From NCBI GenBank assembly GCA_032251515.1, contig JAVVDU010000021.1, positions 1 to 43,092 of the forward strand: a stretch of DNA of 43,092 nucleotides. The letters run 5' to 3'. The first letter of the stretch is position 1, and each line of letters starts with the position of its first letter. The translations under genes were made by a program, and so were the position numbers. A model generated the notes under the pieces. It did not search any database, had not been told where the DNA came from, and worked only from the letters and a program-made list of their open reading frames with translations. Shown one piece after another: positions 24,024 through 30,949 of this stretch. The stretch is from Carthagonibacter sp032251515. Its GTDB lineage: Bacteria > Gemmatimonadota > Gemmatimonadetes > Palauibacterales > Palauibacteraceae.

Positions 24024-25708
24024 GTTTCCTCTGCCTCGTCGGTGGTCCAGGCGACGGCCGAAACGGCGTCCCCCGTGCTCCGCACCCCGCCCGCGGCGCC
24101 GCCCGACCGCCGGGGCAACCGCAGCGTGAACGCGGTCCCCTCGCCCCGTCGCGAGTCGACCGTGATCTCTCCGCCGTGCCGGCGCACGATGCCCGAGACG
24201 ACGGCGAGGCCGAGCCCGACTCCCTTGGTCTCCTTCTTCGTGCTGAAGAAGGGATCGAAGATGCGGTCCCGCACCTCGTCCGGGATGCCGGGTCCCGTGT
24301 CGGCCACCCGGAGGAGCGCCCGGTCACGATCCTCCGGGTCGGGAGCGGTAGACAGTGTGAGCGTTCCGCCGCCCGGCATCGCCTCGACGGCGTTGATCAT
24401 CAGCGCGAGGAGCGCCTGCACCACCTGATCACCATCGCACACGACCGCGTCGTCGTCCAGTCGGAGGTCCGTCTCGAGGCGCACCTGGCCCAGCTCCATG
24501 TGGTGACCCATGAGGTCGACGGCGTGGTGCACCAGGTCGTGCAGGGCGCGGGGCTCGAAGTCGCCGGACCCGCCGCGGGCGTAGGTCAGCAGGTCCCGCA
24601 CGATCTTACCGCAGCGCAGGCACTCGGAGCGGATCAGCTCGAGGTTCTCCAGCGTGCGCTCGCGATCCTCGCCTTGCGGCATCTGCCGTTCCACGCGCCG
24701 GGCCACGAGCCGCGCGCAGGTCAGGATCCCCGAGAGCGGGTTATTCAGCTCGTGGGCCACCGTGGCGGCCATCTTGCCGAGAGACGAGGTCTTCTCCACC
24801 TGCACCATCTGACGGTGGATCTCGGCCAGCTCGCGGGTCTTGTCGCGCACGCGCTCGGCGAGCGTGTCCGACCACTCGCGGAGCTCCGCGTTGGCGTGCT
24901 GCAGGCTCTCCGCCATGTCGTTGAACGAGGCAGCCAGGAGGCCCAGCTCGTCGTCGCGCTCCACTTCCAGGCGGGCCTCGAGGTCGCCCGCCGACAGCCG
25001 CTGCGTGCCCCGGATCAGCTGGCGCGTCGGCCGGAAAAGGGCCCGCCGCACGATCGCGGCGAGCACGAGCCCCAGCACGAGCACCACGAGGGCCGCGGCC
25101 GCGAACGCAAGGCGCTCGGCACCCATGACCGCGGCGTCGGTGCCGGCCAGCGACATCTGGACGTCGAGGACGCCGAGCACCTCCTGGCCCGGCGCGTGCG
25201 CATGGCAGCCCTCCGTGCACCCCTCCCGGCTGAGGATCGGGTTGATGAGGCCGAGCACGCGATGGCCGTCCCGCGCCTCGTAGATGCGGAACAGGTCCTT
25301 CTCCGGCGGCGCGACCAGCGGCGCGGGCCCGGCGTGGCAGGCGACGCAGGCTTCGCCCTCCAGGTCGACCTGGATTCCCACCTCCGTCGGGTTCGAGGAG
25401 AACGCGACCTCACCCCGCTTGTTGTAGATCCGGATCGCCTCCACGGCGGGGGCGTCGCCCAGGTGGCCGATCGCCTCCGCGATGTGATCCCGGTTGTTCT
25501 CGCGCATCTCGGTGAGAAGGCTCCCCTCCAGGAAGCTGCTCGCCCGGAGGGCTCCCGCGCGGATCTCCCCTTCGACCACCCGCGTGCGGATCCAGGTCGA
25601 GACGGCGAGGTGCACGGCGAACGTCGCGAACACGGCGGCGAACAGCACGGCGAACAGCCGGACGCTCAGGGAGCTGAGGGGGCGCACCCGGTTCGGGAGC
25701 CTGTCCAT
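24020..25708 (-). CDS. Sensor histidine kinase with diheme c-type sensor domain
   Basis: Encodes 562 aa. TM1 lies at about residues 16-38 and TM2 at about 190-213, enclosing a periplasmic domain. That domain carries CVACH (Cys121-Cys124-His125) and CTEGCH (Cys164-Cys168-His169, CX3CH, followed by AHAPG). A HAMP linker (LFRPTRQLIRGTQRLSAGDL) and coiled coil follow, then the HisKA H-box VAHELNNPL (His319) and the HATPase motifs NAVEA, DTGPGIP and GVGLGLAVV. Covalent hemes in the sensor suggest detection of redox state or a gas. The ATG at 25708 has GGAG upstream. Overlapping the regulator gene, the two form one signalling pair. Confidence 0.95.
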   Translation of the reverse strand: MDRLPNRVRPLSSLSVRLFAVLFAAVFATFAVHLAVSTWIRTRVVEGEIRAGALRASSFLEGSLLTEMRENNRDHIAEAIGHLGDAPAVEAIRIYNKRGEVAFSSNPTEVGIQVDLEGEACVACHAGPAPLVAPPEKDLFRIYEARDGHRVLGLINPILSREGCTEGCHAHAPGQEVLGVLDVQMSLAGTDAAVMGAERLAFAAAALVVLVLGLVLAAIVRRALFRPTRQLIRGTQRLSAGDLEARLEVERDDELGLLAASFNDMAESLQHANAELREWSDTLAERVRDKTRELAEIHRQMVQVEKTSSLGKMAATVAHELNNPLSGILTCARLVARRVERQMPQGEDRERTLENLELIRSECLRCGKIVRDLLTYARGGSGDFEPRALHDLVHHAVDLMGHHMELGQVRLETDLRLDDDAVVCDGDQVVQALLALMINAVEAMPGGGTLTLSTAPDPEDRDRALLRVADTGPGIPDEVRDRIFDPFFSTKKETKGVGLGLAVVSGIVRRHGGEITVDSRRGEGTAFTLRLPRRSGGAAGGVRSTGDAVSAVAWTTDEAEET

Positions 25709-25833
25709 GCGGTCGTCTCCGGAAGGCGGAGTCGCGGGGCCGGAGCGCCGGGGCCGATCGCCCGGCGCCCGTTCCCTCGTCGCCGTCGACGCATGCACGT
25801 CGCGTGCCCGCCTGCCGGCCGCGGCGGACCCGC

Positions 25834-26616
25834 TCAGAACAGGAGTTGCAGCAGGCGGCCGTAGCGGTCGGAGCCGAGGACCTCTTCGAGATCCTCCACG
25901 GCCGCGCCGCCGTCGGCGAGGACCGGGCCGAGCCCGGGCGCCGCCTGCTCGACGGTCTCCCGCAGCAGGCCCTTCAGGAGGCGGAGGCGGCGCAGGAACC
26001 AGGCGAGCGCGTCTTCACCGCGGAGCAGCACGCCGACCTCCTCCGGTGGCGCCTCGGTGGCGACCCGGAGCAGCCAGGCATCCCAGCCATCCGCCCTTCC
26101 CGGACCATTATGCCGGTCACGAGCGGCGGGGTTCGTCTCCACCACCCGCCCGGCCACGGGCATGCGGATCGGCAGCGAGCGGTCGCGGCGCAGGAGCCAG
26201 CCGCACGTCTCGCCCTCCTGGAAGGACATGCCCGGGCGGGGCAGCTCGAGGTCGCGGACCGGGCGGGCGAGACGCCAGACGCAGCCGGCGAGCCCGAGGT
26301 CCAGTGCCCCGTTCTCCGCCGGTACGAGCCACACGCCGCCCGGCCCGTACCAGCGATCCAGCTCGATCCGGCAGCCGCCCAGGAGCGTTGAGACGATTCG
26401 TCCCACTTCCGCCTCGACGGCCCGCCCCGCGCGGGACAGCGCGGGCAACCGGCGGGGTGTCTCGACGTCGAGGGGACGCCGGCCGGCGAGCGCGTGATAC
26501 AGCTCGCAGCCGTCGCACTCGTAGCCCCGGTCACAGGGATGCGGACCGAGCACGCCGGCGAGTGACCACACGCAGGGCGGTTCCGTCCCGACGCTCGAAT
26601 TCGCGCTCGCGATCAT
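25834..26616 (-). CDS. GcvH-like protein A without lipoyl lysine, Cys-rich N-terminus
   Basis: Encodes 260 aa, no membrane segment. The N-terminus carries four cysteines (Cys15, Cys28, Cys34, Cys37) in PPCVWSLAGV and CDRGYECDGC, a likely metal site. The centre is a glycine-cleavage H-type fold: LELPRPGMSFQEGE, then PVAGRVVETNPAA and WLLRV. At the lipoyl site position the residue is Asp145, not lysine, with Arg-Ser next. A C-terminal extension ends in LADGG (233-237) and DRYGRLLQLLF, as in proteins B and C. GGAAGGTG precedes the ATG at 26616. It is the last structural gene before the kinase, 125 bp away. It is not a glycine-cleavage protein by motif. Confidence 0.85.
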   Translation of the reverse strand: MIASANSSVGTEPPCVWSLAGVLGPHPCDRGYECDGCELYHALAGRRPLDVETPRRLPALSRAGRAVEAEVGRIVSTLLGGCRIELDRWYGPGGVWLVPAENGALDLGLAGCVWRLARPVRDLELPRPGMSFQEGETCGWLLRRDRSLPIRMPVAGRVVETNPAARDRHNGPGRADGWDAWLLRVATEAPPEEVGVLLRGEDALAWFLRRLRLLKGLLRETVEQAAPGLGPVLADGGAAVEDLEEVLGSDRYGRLLQLLF

Positions 26617-26694
26617 GCCGCACCTTCCGCTTCCCGGCCGGGGCGGAACCGCACGGGCCCGCCCCGGCCCGCTCACAGGGACCCCGGGCCACCG

Positions 26695-27456
26695 TCAGCC
26701 CGCCTCCGCCACCGACTCGCCCGGACCCGCCGCGTCCGGGGCCGTCAGGAAGTAGCGGCCGACTACCTCCTCCCAGCGGTCCGGGACCAGGGTGCGGGCG
26801 AGCCCGTCGCGGGGCTCGCCGCCGTCGGCAAGCACGGCGCCGAGCGCCGAGCCCGGCGCCTGCGTGGCCAGTCCCGCCAGGGAGCGCTCCGCCAGCTCCG
26901 ACCAGGAACGGGCCAGGGGACCGTGCAGGAGGTTCCGGCGGACGGGTTCCGACGTGGGCACCCGCACCCGCAGCAGCCATCCGTCCCCGTACGGGTCGCG
27001 GCTCGCGGCGCTCGGGTCCTCGCACACGGCCGGGTTCACCTCGGCAACTTCGCCGCTCACCGGCGACAGCATCGGGATCGACTTGCCGCCCGCCTGCACG
27101 CTCCAGGCGGGCTCTCCCGCCCGGATCCACGTGCCGGGCTCGGGCAGCTCGAACCCCTCCGGCGGGCCCACCAGCCGGCGGGCGAAGTCGTCCCATCCGC
27201 AGGCCACCATGGCCGGCCCGTCGGCAGACGGCCGCGCCCACACGTGCCCGGGATGGAACAGCACGTCCTGCGCGGCGGTCCGGGCGGGACGGAGGATGGA
27301 CCTCCATTCCCGTTCCCGCTCGGCCGCCGGCACGGTGGCGGCGACCGGAGGCCGGAACAGCCGCCAGGCGACGGTGAGCGCCGTCAGGAACGCGATCACG
27401 ATCAGGTACTCGACGCCCTTCGTAGCGAAGAGATCGAGGGGGAGTGCGCCTTCCAT
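26695..27456 (-). CDS. GcvH-like protein B, membrane-anchored, without lipoyl lysine
   Basis: Encodes 253 aa. One transmembrane segment near the N-terminus (about 15-35, YLIVIAFLTALTVAW) anchors an H-type domain: FHPGHVWARP, FELPEPGTWIRAGEP, PVSGEVAEVNPAV, and DPYGDGWLLRV. The lipoyl position is Gly124, with Lys125-Ser126 next, so the lysine is displaced by one residue. A C-terminal extension carries LADGG (209-213) and DRWEEVVGRYFL, shared with A and C. AGGAGG precedes the ATG at 27456, 21 bp after the NrfD stop. Operon position and anchor suggest it works with the NrfD membrane protein. Confidence 0.87.
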   Translation of the reverse strand: MEGALPLDLFATKGVEYLIVIAFLTALTVAWRLFRPPVAATVPAAEREREWRSILRPARTAAQDVLFHPGHVWARPSADGPAMVACGWDDFARRLVGPPEGFELPEPGTWIRAGEPAWSVQAGGKSIPMLSPVSGEVAEVNPAVCEDPSAASRDPYGDGWLLRVRVPTSEPVRRNLLHGPLARSWSELAERSLAGLATQAPGSALGAVLADGGEPRDGLARTLVPDRWEEVVGRYFLTAPDAAGPGESVAEAG

Positions 27457-27477
27457 CTCGTGCCTCCTTTCGCGGCC

Positions 27478-28746
27478 TCAGGCCGCCGCCGCGGCACGCG
27501 GCCGGCGGGACGTCGTCTCCCGCTGCTCGCCGTGCATGGCGAAGTCGAGGACTGGCATCCGGTTGATCACCCAGCGGAACACCCAGATCTGCGCGCAGAT
27601 CACCGCCACGGCTACGACTACCTCCATCCACGTGGGCACGTAGTGGACCGGCGCGTCCCAGCGGTACGCGATGATCGAGACGTTCATGCGGTTCAGCACC
27701 ACGCCGACCAGCCCGACCACGGCGCCGGCCCGCACCCAGGAGATCCGCCGGCGGCGGACGCCCCCGAGGAACAGCAGGGCCGGCACGAGCGTGAGGCCCA
27801 GGATCTCGAGGAGGTACCAGGCGCCCCACCCGGTGGCCAGCAGGCCCCAGTTGTGCTGGTGCGTCTGCACCACCACCTGCAGAACGAGGTAGACGAGAAT
27901 CGCGCCGGCGGAGATCCGCGCCAGGCCGTAGAGGATCTCCTCGTGCCCTTCGCGCAGGGGCCGGCCGAGGCGGCCGCGGAACACGCGCCGCGACAGGGAC
28001 CCCTCGATCATCACCATCGAGAGCCCCGCGAACACGCTCGAGACGAGGAACAGGATCGGGATGAACTCGTTCCACCACAGGGGATGGACCTTCGTCTTCG
28101 CCATCAGGTAGAGCGCGCCCAGTCCCGACTGGTGGAGCATCGAGAGGCAGATCCCGAACACCACGGCGCCGAGGGTCATCGCGCCGAGGATCCGCCGCAG
28201 GCGCGGCCAGCCGGCCCACTCGGCGATCGTGGGCGAGAACTCCACGAACTGCGCCGTGATGTAGAGCAGGAAGTGCCAGGCCACGAGGAACAGCACGCTG
28301 CTCACCCCGAACGAGTTCCCGATGATCGGGTTCAGGATGTTCCACGGCCTGCCGAGCTCGAGGACGAGCGCGATCGCGTAGAACGTGTAGGACAGGAACC
28401 CGTTGAGCACCGTGACCCGCACGATCGGGTGGTACTTCTCGAGCTTCATGATGTAGACCATGAAGCAGAGCACGTACGCGCCGCCCGCGAAGGCGACGCC
28501 CGTGATCACGTTGAACCCCTTCCAGATCCCCCACGGGAAGTCCTGCGACAGGTTCGTCACGCTCCCGAGGCCGAACGCGAAGCGGACCACCAGGATGCCG
28601 GCCGCGAGCAGCATGATGCCGCCCGTGATCACGTTGAACGGCGTCCAGATCGGCCCCTTCGGCCGCAGCTCGGCGCGGAGGAAGCGCAGGAAGCCGCGGA
28701 TGCCCGTCCCGGCCGGCGGCGTCGCGGCGGAAATCGCCCTCTCCAT
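27478..28746 (-). CDS. NrfD/HybB-type polytopic membrane protein
   Basis: Encodes 422 aa with about nine to ten transmembrane segments (for example about 40-62, 83-105, 122-142, 162-182). NrfD-family landmarks include FPWGIWKGFNVITGVAFAGG, LELGRPWNILN and LHQSGLGALYLM. Such proteins form the quinone-interacting membrane arm of many respiratory oxidoreductases. It starts two bases after the ferredoxin stop with GAGGAG as ribosome binding site, so the pair is translated together. No catalytic subunit or multiheme cytochrome is encoded next to it. It differs from HybB in lacking any hydrogenase context. Confidence 0.93.
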   Translation of the reverse strand: MERAISAATPPAGTGIRGFLRFLRAELRPKGPIWTPFNVITGGIMLLAAGILVVRFAFGLGSVTNLSQDFPWGIWKGFNVITGVAFAGGAYVLCFMVYIMKLEKYHPIVRVTVLNGFLSYTFYAIALVLELGRPWNILNPIIGNSFGVSSVLFLVAWHFLLYITAQFVEFSPTIAEWAGWPRLRRILGAMTLGAVVFGICLSMLHQSGLGALYLMAKTKVHPLWWNEFIPILFLVSSVFAGLSMVMIEGSLSRRVFRGRLGRPLREGHEEILYGLARISAGAILVYLVLQVVVQTHQHNWGLLATGWGAWYLLEILGLTLVPALLFLGGVRRRRISWVRAGAVVGLVGVVLNRMNVSIIAYRWDAPVHYVPTWMEVVVAVAVICAQIWVFRWVINRMPVLDFAMHGEQRETTSRRPRAAAAA

Positions 28747-28748
28747 GG

Positions 28749-29657
28749 TCACTCCTCCTCGGCGTGGCGGTTCCAGCGTTCGCGGGCCTTGCTGCCTTCC
28801 GAGAGCGCGAGGAACAAGGGGGGGAACACCGTCAGGATGAACGGGACGGCGTACAGGAATTCCTTGGTGAACACCGGGTAGGCCTCGGTCCCGATGTCGG
28901 ACCGGAAGCCGATCTCGGAGAACGGAACGGCCGACAGGTACAGCCAGCCCGTGCCGCCCGCCTCGTGCTCGCCGTAGATGTGGTGGACGTACTTGTCCGG
29001 CTCGCCGTAGATCCGGCGGTTCGCCTCGTCGATCATCTCCGTGCGCGGACCGAAGCTCAGCGCGCCCGCCGGACAGTTCGCCACGCAGGCGGGCGACTCG
29101 CCCTCCGCGAGCCGCGCGGCGCACATCTGGCACTTGCGGATCCGCGGGTTCGCGGCGTCGTACTCGAACTTGGGCGCGTCGAACGGGCACGAGATCATGC
29201 AGTAGCGGCATCCCATGCACTTGCTTTCGCGCCACACCACCGCTCCGGCGTCGCTCCGGACCAGGGCCTTCGTGAGACAGGCCGAGGCGCAGGCGGGGGT
29301 CAGGCAGTGCATGCACTGCTTCTTCACCGAGACGGTCCCCGCGGACGTCTCGAAGCGGTTCACCACCGTGAACTGGCTCTCGGACGGCTCCCGGCGCAGC
29401 GAGAAGTCGACCTTCGCCTCCGGCTTCTCGAGTCCGTTCGCCTCCGCGCAGGCGTACTCGCACATGCGGCAGCCCACGCACTTGGTCGTGTCCACCAGGA
29501 CGGCCATCGACTCACCGTCCGGAAGCGGCGTGTCGGTCACGCCCGCGGTGGCCGTTCCGGCGGCCATGGCCCGCCGGGGCCGGCCGCGCAGGTCCCGGCC
29601 GACGGCGGCCGATCCGCCGAGGACGGCGAGCGTCCGCACGACATCCCGTCTCTTCAT
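28749..29657 (-). CDS. Tat-exported four-cluster ferredoxin (HybA/DsrO type)
   Basis: Encodes 302 aa. The N-terminus MKRRDVVRTLAVLGGSA is a twin-arginine signal, so the protein folds in the cytoplasm and is exported. Sixteen cysteines lie in four motifs: CVGCRMCEYAC, CMHCLTPACASAC, CMGCRYCMISC, and CQMC with a distant CVANC, enough for four [4Fe-4S] clusters. The C-terminus has one transmembrane segment (FLYAVPFILTVFPPLFLAL), typical of HybA. It should pass electrons to or from the quinone pool through the NrfD partner. The ATG at 29657 has GGGGG upstream; the longer frame starting at 29969 is not coding. Confidence 0.94.
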   Translation of the reverse strand: MKRRDVVRTLAVLGGSAAVGRDLRGRPRRAMAAGTATAGVTDTPLPDGESMAVLVDTTKCVGCRMCEYACAEANGLEKPEAKVDFSLRREPSESQFTVVNRFETSAGTVSVKKQCMHCLTPACASACLTKALVRSDAGAVVWRESKCMGCRYCMISCPFDAPKFEYDAANPRIRKCQMCAARLAEGESPACVANCPAGALSFGPRTEMIDEANRRIYGEPDKYVHHIYGEHEAGGTGWLYLSAVPFSEIGFRSDIGTEAYPVFTKEFLYAVPFILTVFPPLFLALSEGSKARERWNRHAEEE

Positions 29658-29773
29658 CGTGACCCCCGTACAGGTTCGGTTCGGGTGGATTCGGACATGG
29701 ACCGCGGACGAGGCGGTCGCCGGCGGCCGCGGCCCCGGCCGCACCGGTTCCCGTGCTCCTCGCCCGCGGACCT

Positions 29774-30454
29774 TCAGTCCGCCAGGAATTCCGTCTCGAA
29801 CGACCGCCAGGCCTCCGGGTCCAGCTCCGCGAGTGCCCCGACCGGGACCTCGCCGCCGTCGGCCAGCGCGAGCCCCGTCTCGCCGCCCGCGACGGCCCGC
29901 TGCAGGTACTCGCGGACGCGGCCGTACCGCTCCCGCGACCAGTCGGCCGCCGCCTGTCCGATCATCCACGTGGGAATCTCGGAGGCGAGATCGTCCGGCT
30001 CGATCCGGTACAGCCAGCCCCCATCCCGCTCGCGGGCGCTCTCCCAGCTTCCGTCCACGGGCGCGTACGGGTTCCGAGCCCGGATCCGACCGCTCACGGG
30101 CGCCCGGACCGCGAGGGAGCGGCCGTTCATCCCGATGCGGGCGAACGGACGCCCCTTCTCGACGCGGGACTCCGGCGTCTCAAGGTCCAGCCGCGCATGG
30201 CCGCCCACCAGCCCGAGGAGCAGCGGATGGATGCCCACGTCGACGTCGCCGTCAGGCGTCACGCGGCTCCAGGTGAACTCGTCCTGCAGAAAGACGCCGC
30301 CCGGCAGCGCCCCCATCACGTCCCGCAGCGGAGCGGGCCCCGCCCGGGTGCGCCGCCCGGCTTCCCGGTCCGCGGCGCGACGGGGCCGCTCGATGAGGAC
30401 GTGGTGCGCCGCCAGCGCGACGATCACGGTCATGAAGAAGGCAGCGGCGAGCAT
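29774..30454 (-). CDS. GcvH-like protein C, membrane-anchored, without lipoyl lysine
   Basis: Encodes 226 aa, first gene of the operon. A membrane segment (about residues 2-20) is followed by an H-type domain: FLQDEFTWSRV, LDLETPESRVEKGRP, and APVSGRIRARNPY, with GGWLYRI. At the lipoyl position sits Gly111, with Arg112-Ser113 next. A C-terminal part carries LADGG (197-201), then DPEAWRSFETEFL. The three GcvH-like proteins share this pattern and low sequence identity, so they are ancient duplicates. GGAGGGG precedes the ATG at 30454. A sigma-54 promoter lies about 105 bp upstream of the start. Confidence 0.86.
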   Translation of the reverse strand: MLAAAFFMTVIVALAAHHVLIERPRRAADREAGRRTRAGPAPLRDVMGALPGGVFLQDEFTWSRVTPDGDVDVGIHPLLLGLVGGHARLDLETPESRVEKGRPFARIGMNGRSLAVRAPVSGRIRARNPYAPVDGSWESARERDGGWLYRIEPDDLASEIPTWMIGQAAADWSRERYGRVREYLQRAVAGGETGLALADGGEVPVGALAELDPEAWRSFETEFLAD

Positions 30455-30558
30455 GATCCCCTCCCATTCCGTTCAGGTCCGCCGGGCCGCGCCAGGGAGT
30501 GGCGCTCATCGTCGCTCCGCCGACCGCGGAGAGGGCTTCCGGCTCCGCCTGGTCCTGA

Positions 30559-30574
30559 GGCAACCACGGTGCCA
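30559..30574 (-). promoter_or_regulatory. Sigma-54 (-24/-12) promoter of the redox operon
   Basis: The minus strand reads TGGCACCGTGGTTGCC. Against the consensus TGGCACG-N4-TTGCW it has TGGCAC at -24, exact 4-bp spacing and TTGC at -12. Both invariant GG and GC are 10 bp apart. Transcription should start near 30548, giving a leader of about 95 nt. The cluster encodes its own NtrC-type activator at its far end, so the promoter and activator are matched in kind. Confidence 0.75.
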
Positions 30575-30673
30575 GCGCGCGACCGGCCGTGCCATCGCGC
30601 CGTAGCCTCCTCTGGTTTCGTAGTTTATGGGGTTCGTAGCGACGAGCCGGATCGCCGCGTCCTCCGCCCCGCC

Positions 30674-30688
30674 GTCGAAGATTTCGAC
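30674..30688. promoter_or_regulatory. Candidate upstream activator site
   Basis: GTCGAA, a 3-bp spacer and TTCGAC form a 15-bp palindrome centred about 133 bp upstream of the predicted sigma-54 start, the usual distance for NtrC-type enhancers. GTCGAAGAT recurs inverted at 30781-30789. The assignment is positional only. Confidence 0.4.
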
Positions 30689-30719
30689 ATGCTCGTGCGC
30701 CGAAACCGGCCTGATTTCC

Positions 30720-30740
30720 GGCGGACGGCGGAAGTCCGCC
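30720..30740. repeat. Inverted repeat in the intergenic region
   Basis: GGCGGAC (30720-30726) and GTCCGCC (30734-30740) with a 7-bp spacer. It lies 32 bp beyond the candidate activator site and might be a second protein-binding site or a hairpin. Confidence 0.3.
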
Positions 30741-30949
30741 CCGCAGACGCTGTCGGATTCCTCGACGGCGCATCGTGGGGATCTTCGACACCCCCGGCGC
30801 CAGGCGCGTGGGAGCCTTCCACGCTGGGGCCGCGGATCCGCTTCAGGCGCGCCGGGGGGACGGACCGGAGTTGCGCCACCACGTATCTCGCGCCAGCTTC
30901 GGCGCCGCACGCGTGTCCGCCCTTCTCTCCTCGCGAGACACGAGAGGCC

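Larger units (their letters stand above)
30455..30949. other. Regulatory intergenic region between operon and Na/Pi gene
   Basis: This 495-bp region separates divergent transcripts. It holds the sigma-54 promoter (30559-30574), a second unpaired TGGCACG at 30588-30594 (minus strand), a TTCGTAG direct repeat (30617-30623 and 30633-30639), and two palindromes (30674-30688, 30720-30740). GTCGAAGAT recurs inverted at 30781-30789. I see no convincing sigma-70 promoter for the plus-strand gene and no gene within the region. Confidence 0.6.

Noticed and set aside
25834..27456. GcvH-like genes as part of a glycine cleavage system
   Set aside because: The lipoyl lysine is absent, no gcvT or gcvP gene is near, and two members of the set are membrane-anchored.
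30580..30594. Second TGGCACG on the minus strand, 20 bp upstream of the sigma-54 promoter
   Set aside because: At the -12 position it reads GTCG, not TTGC, so it is not a functional pair by itself.
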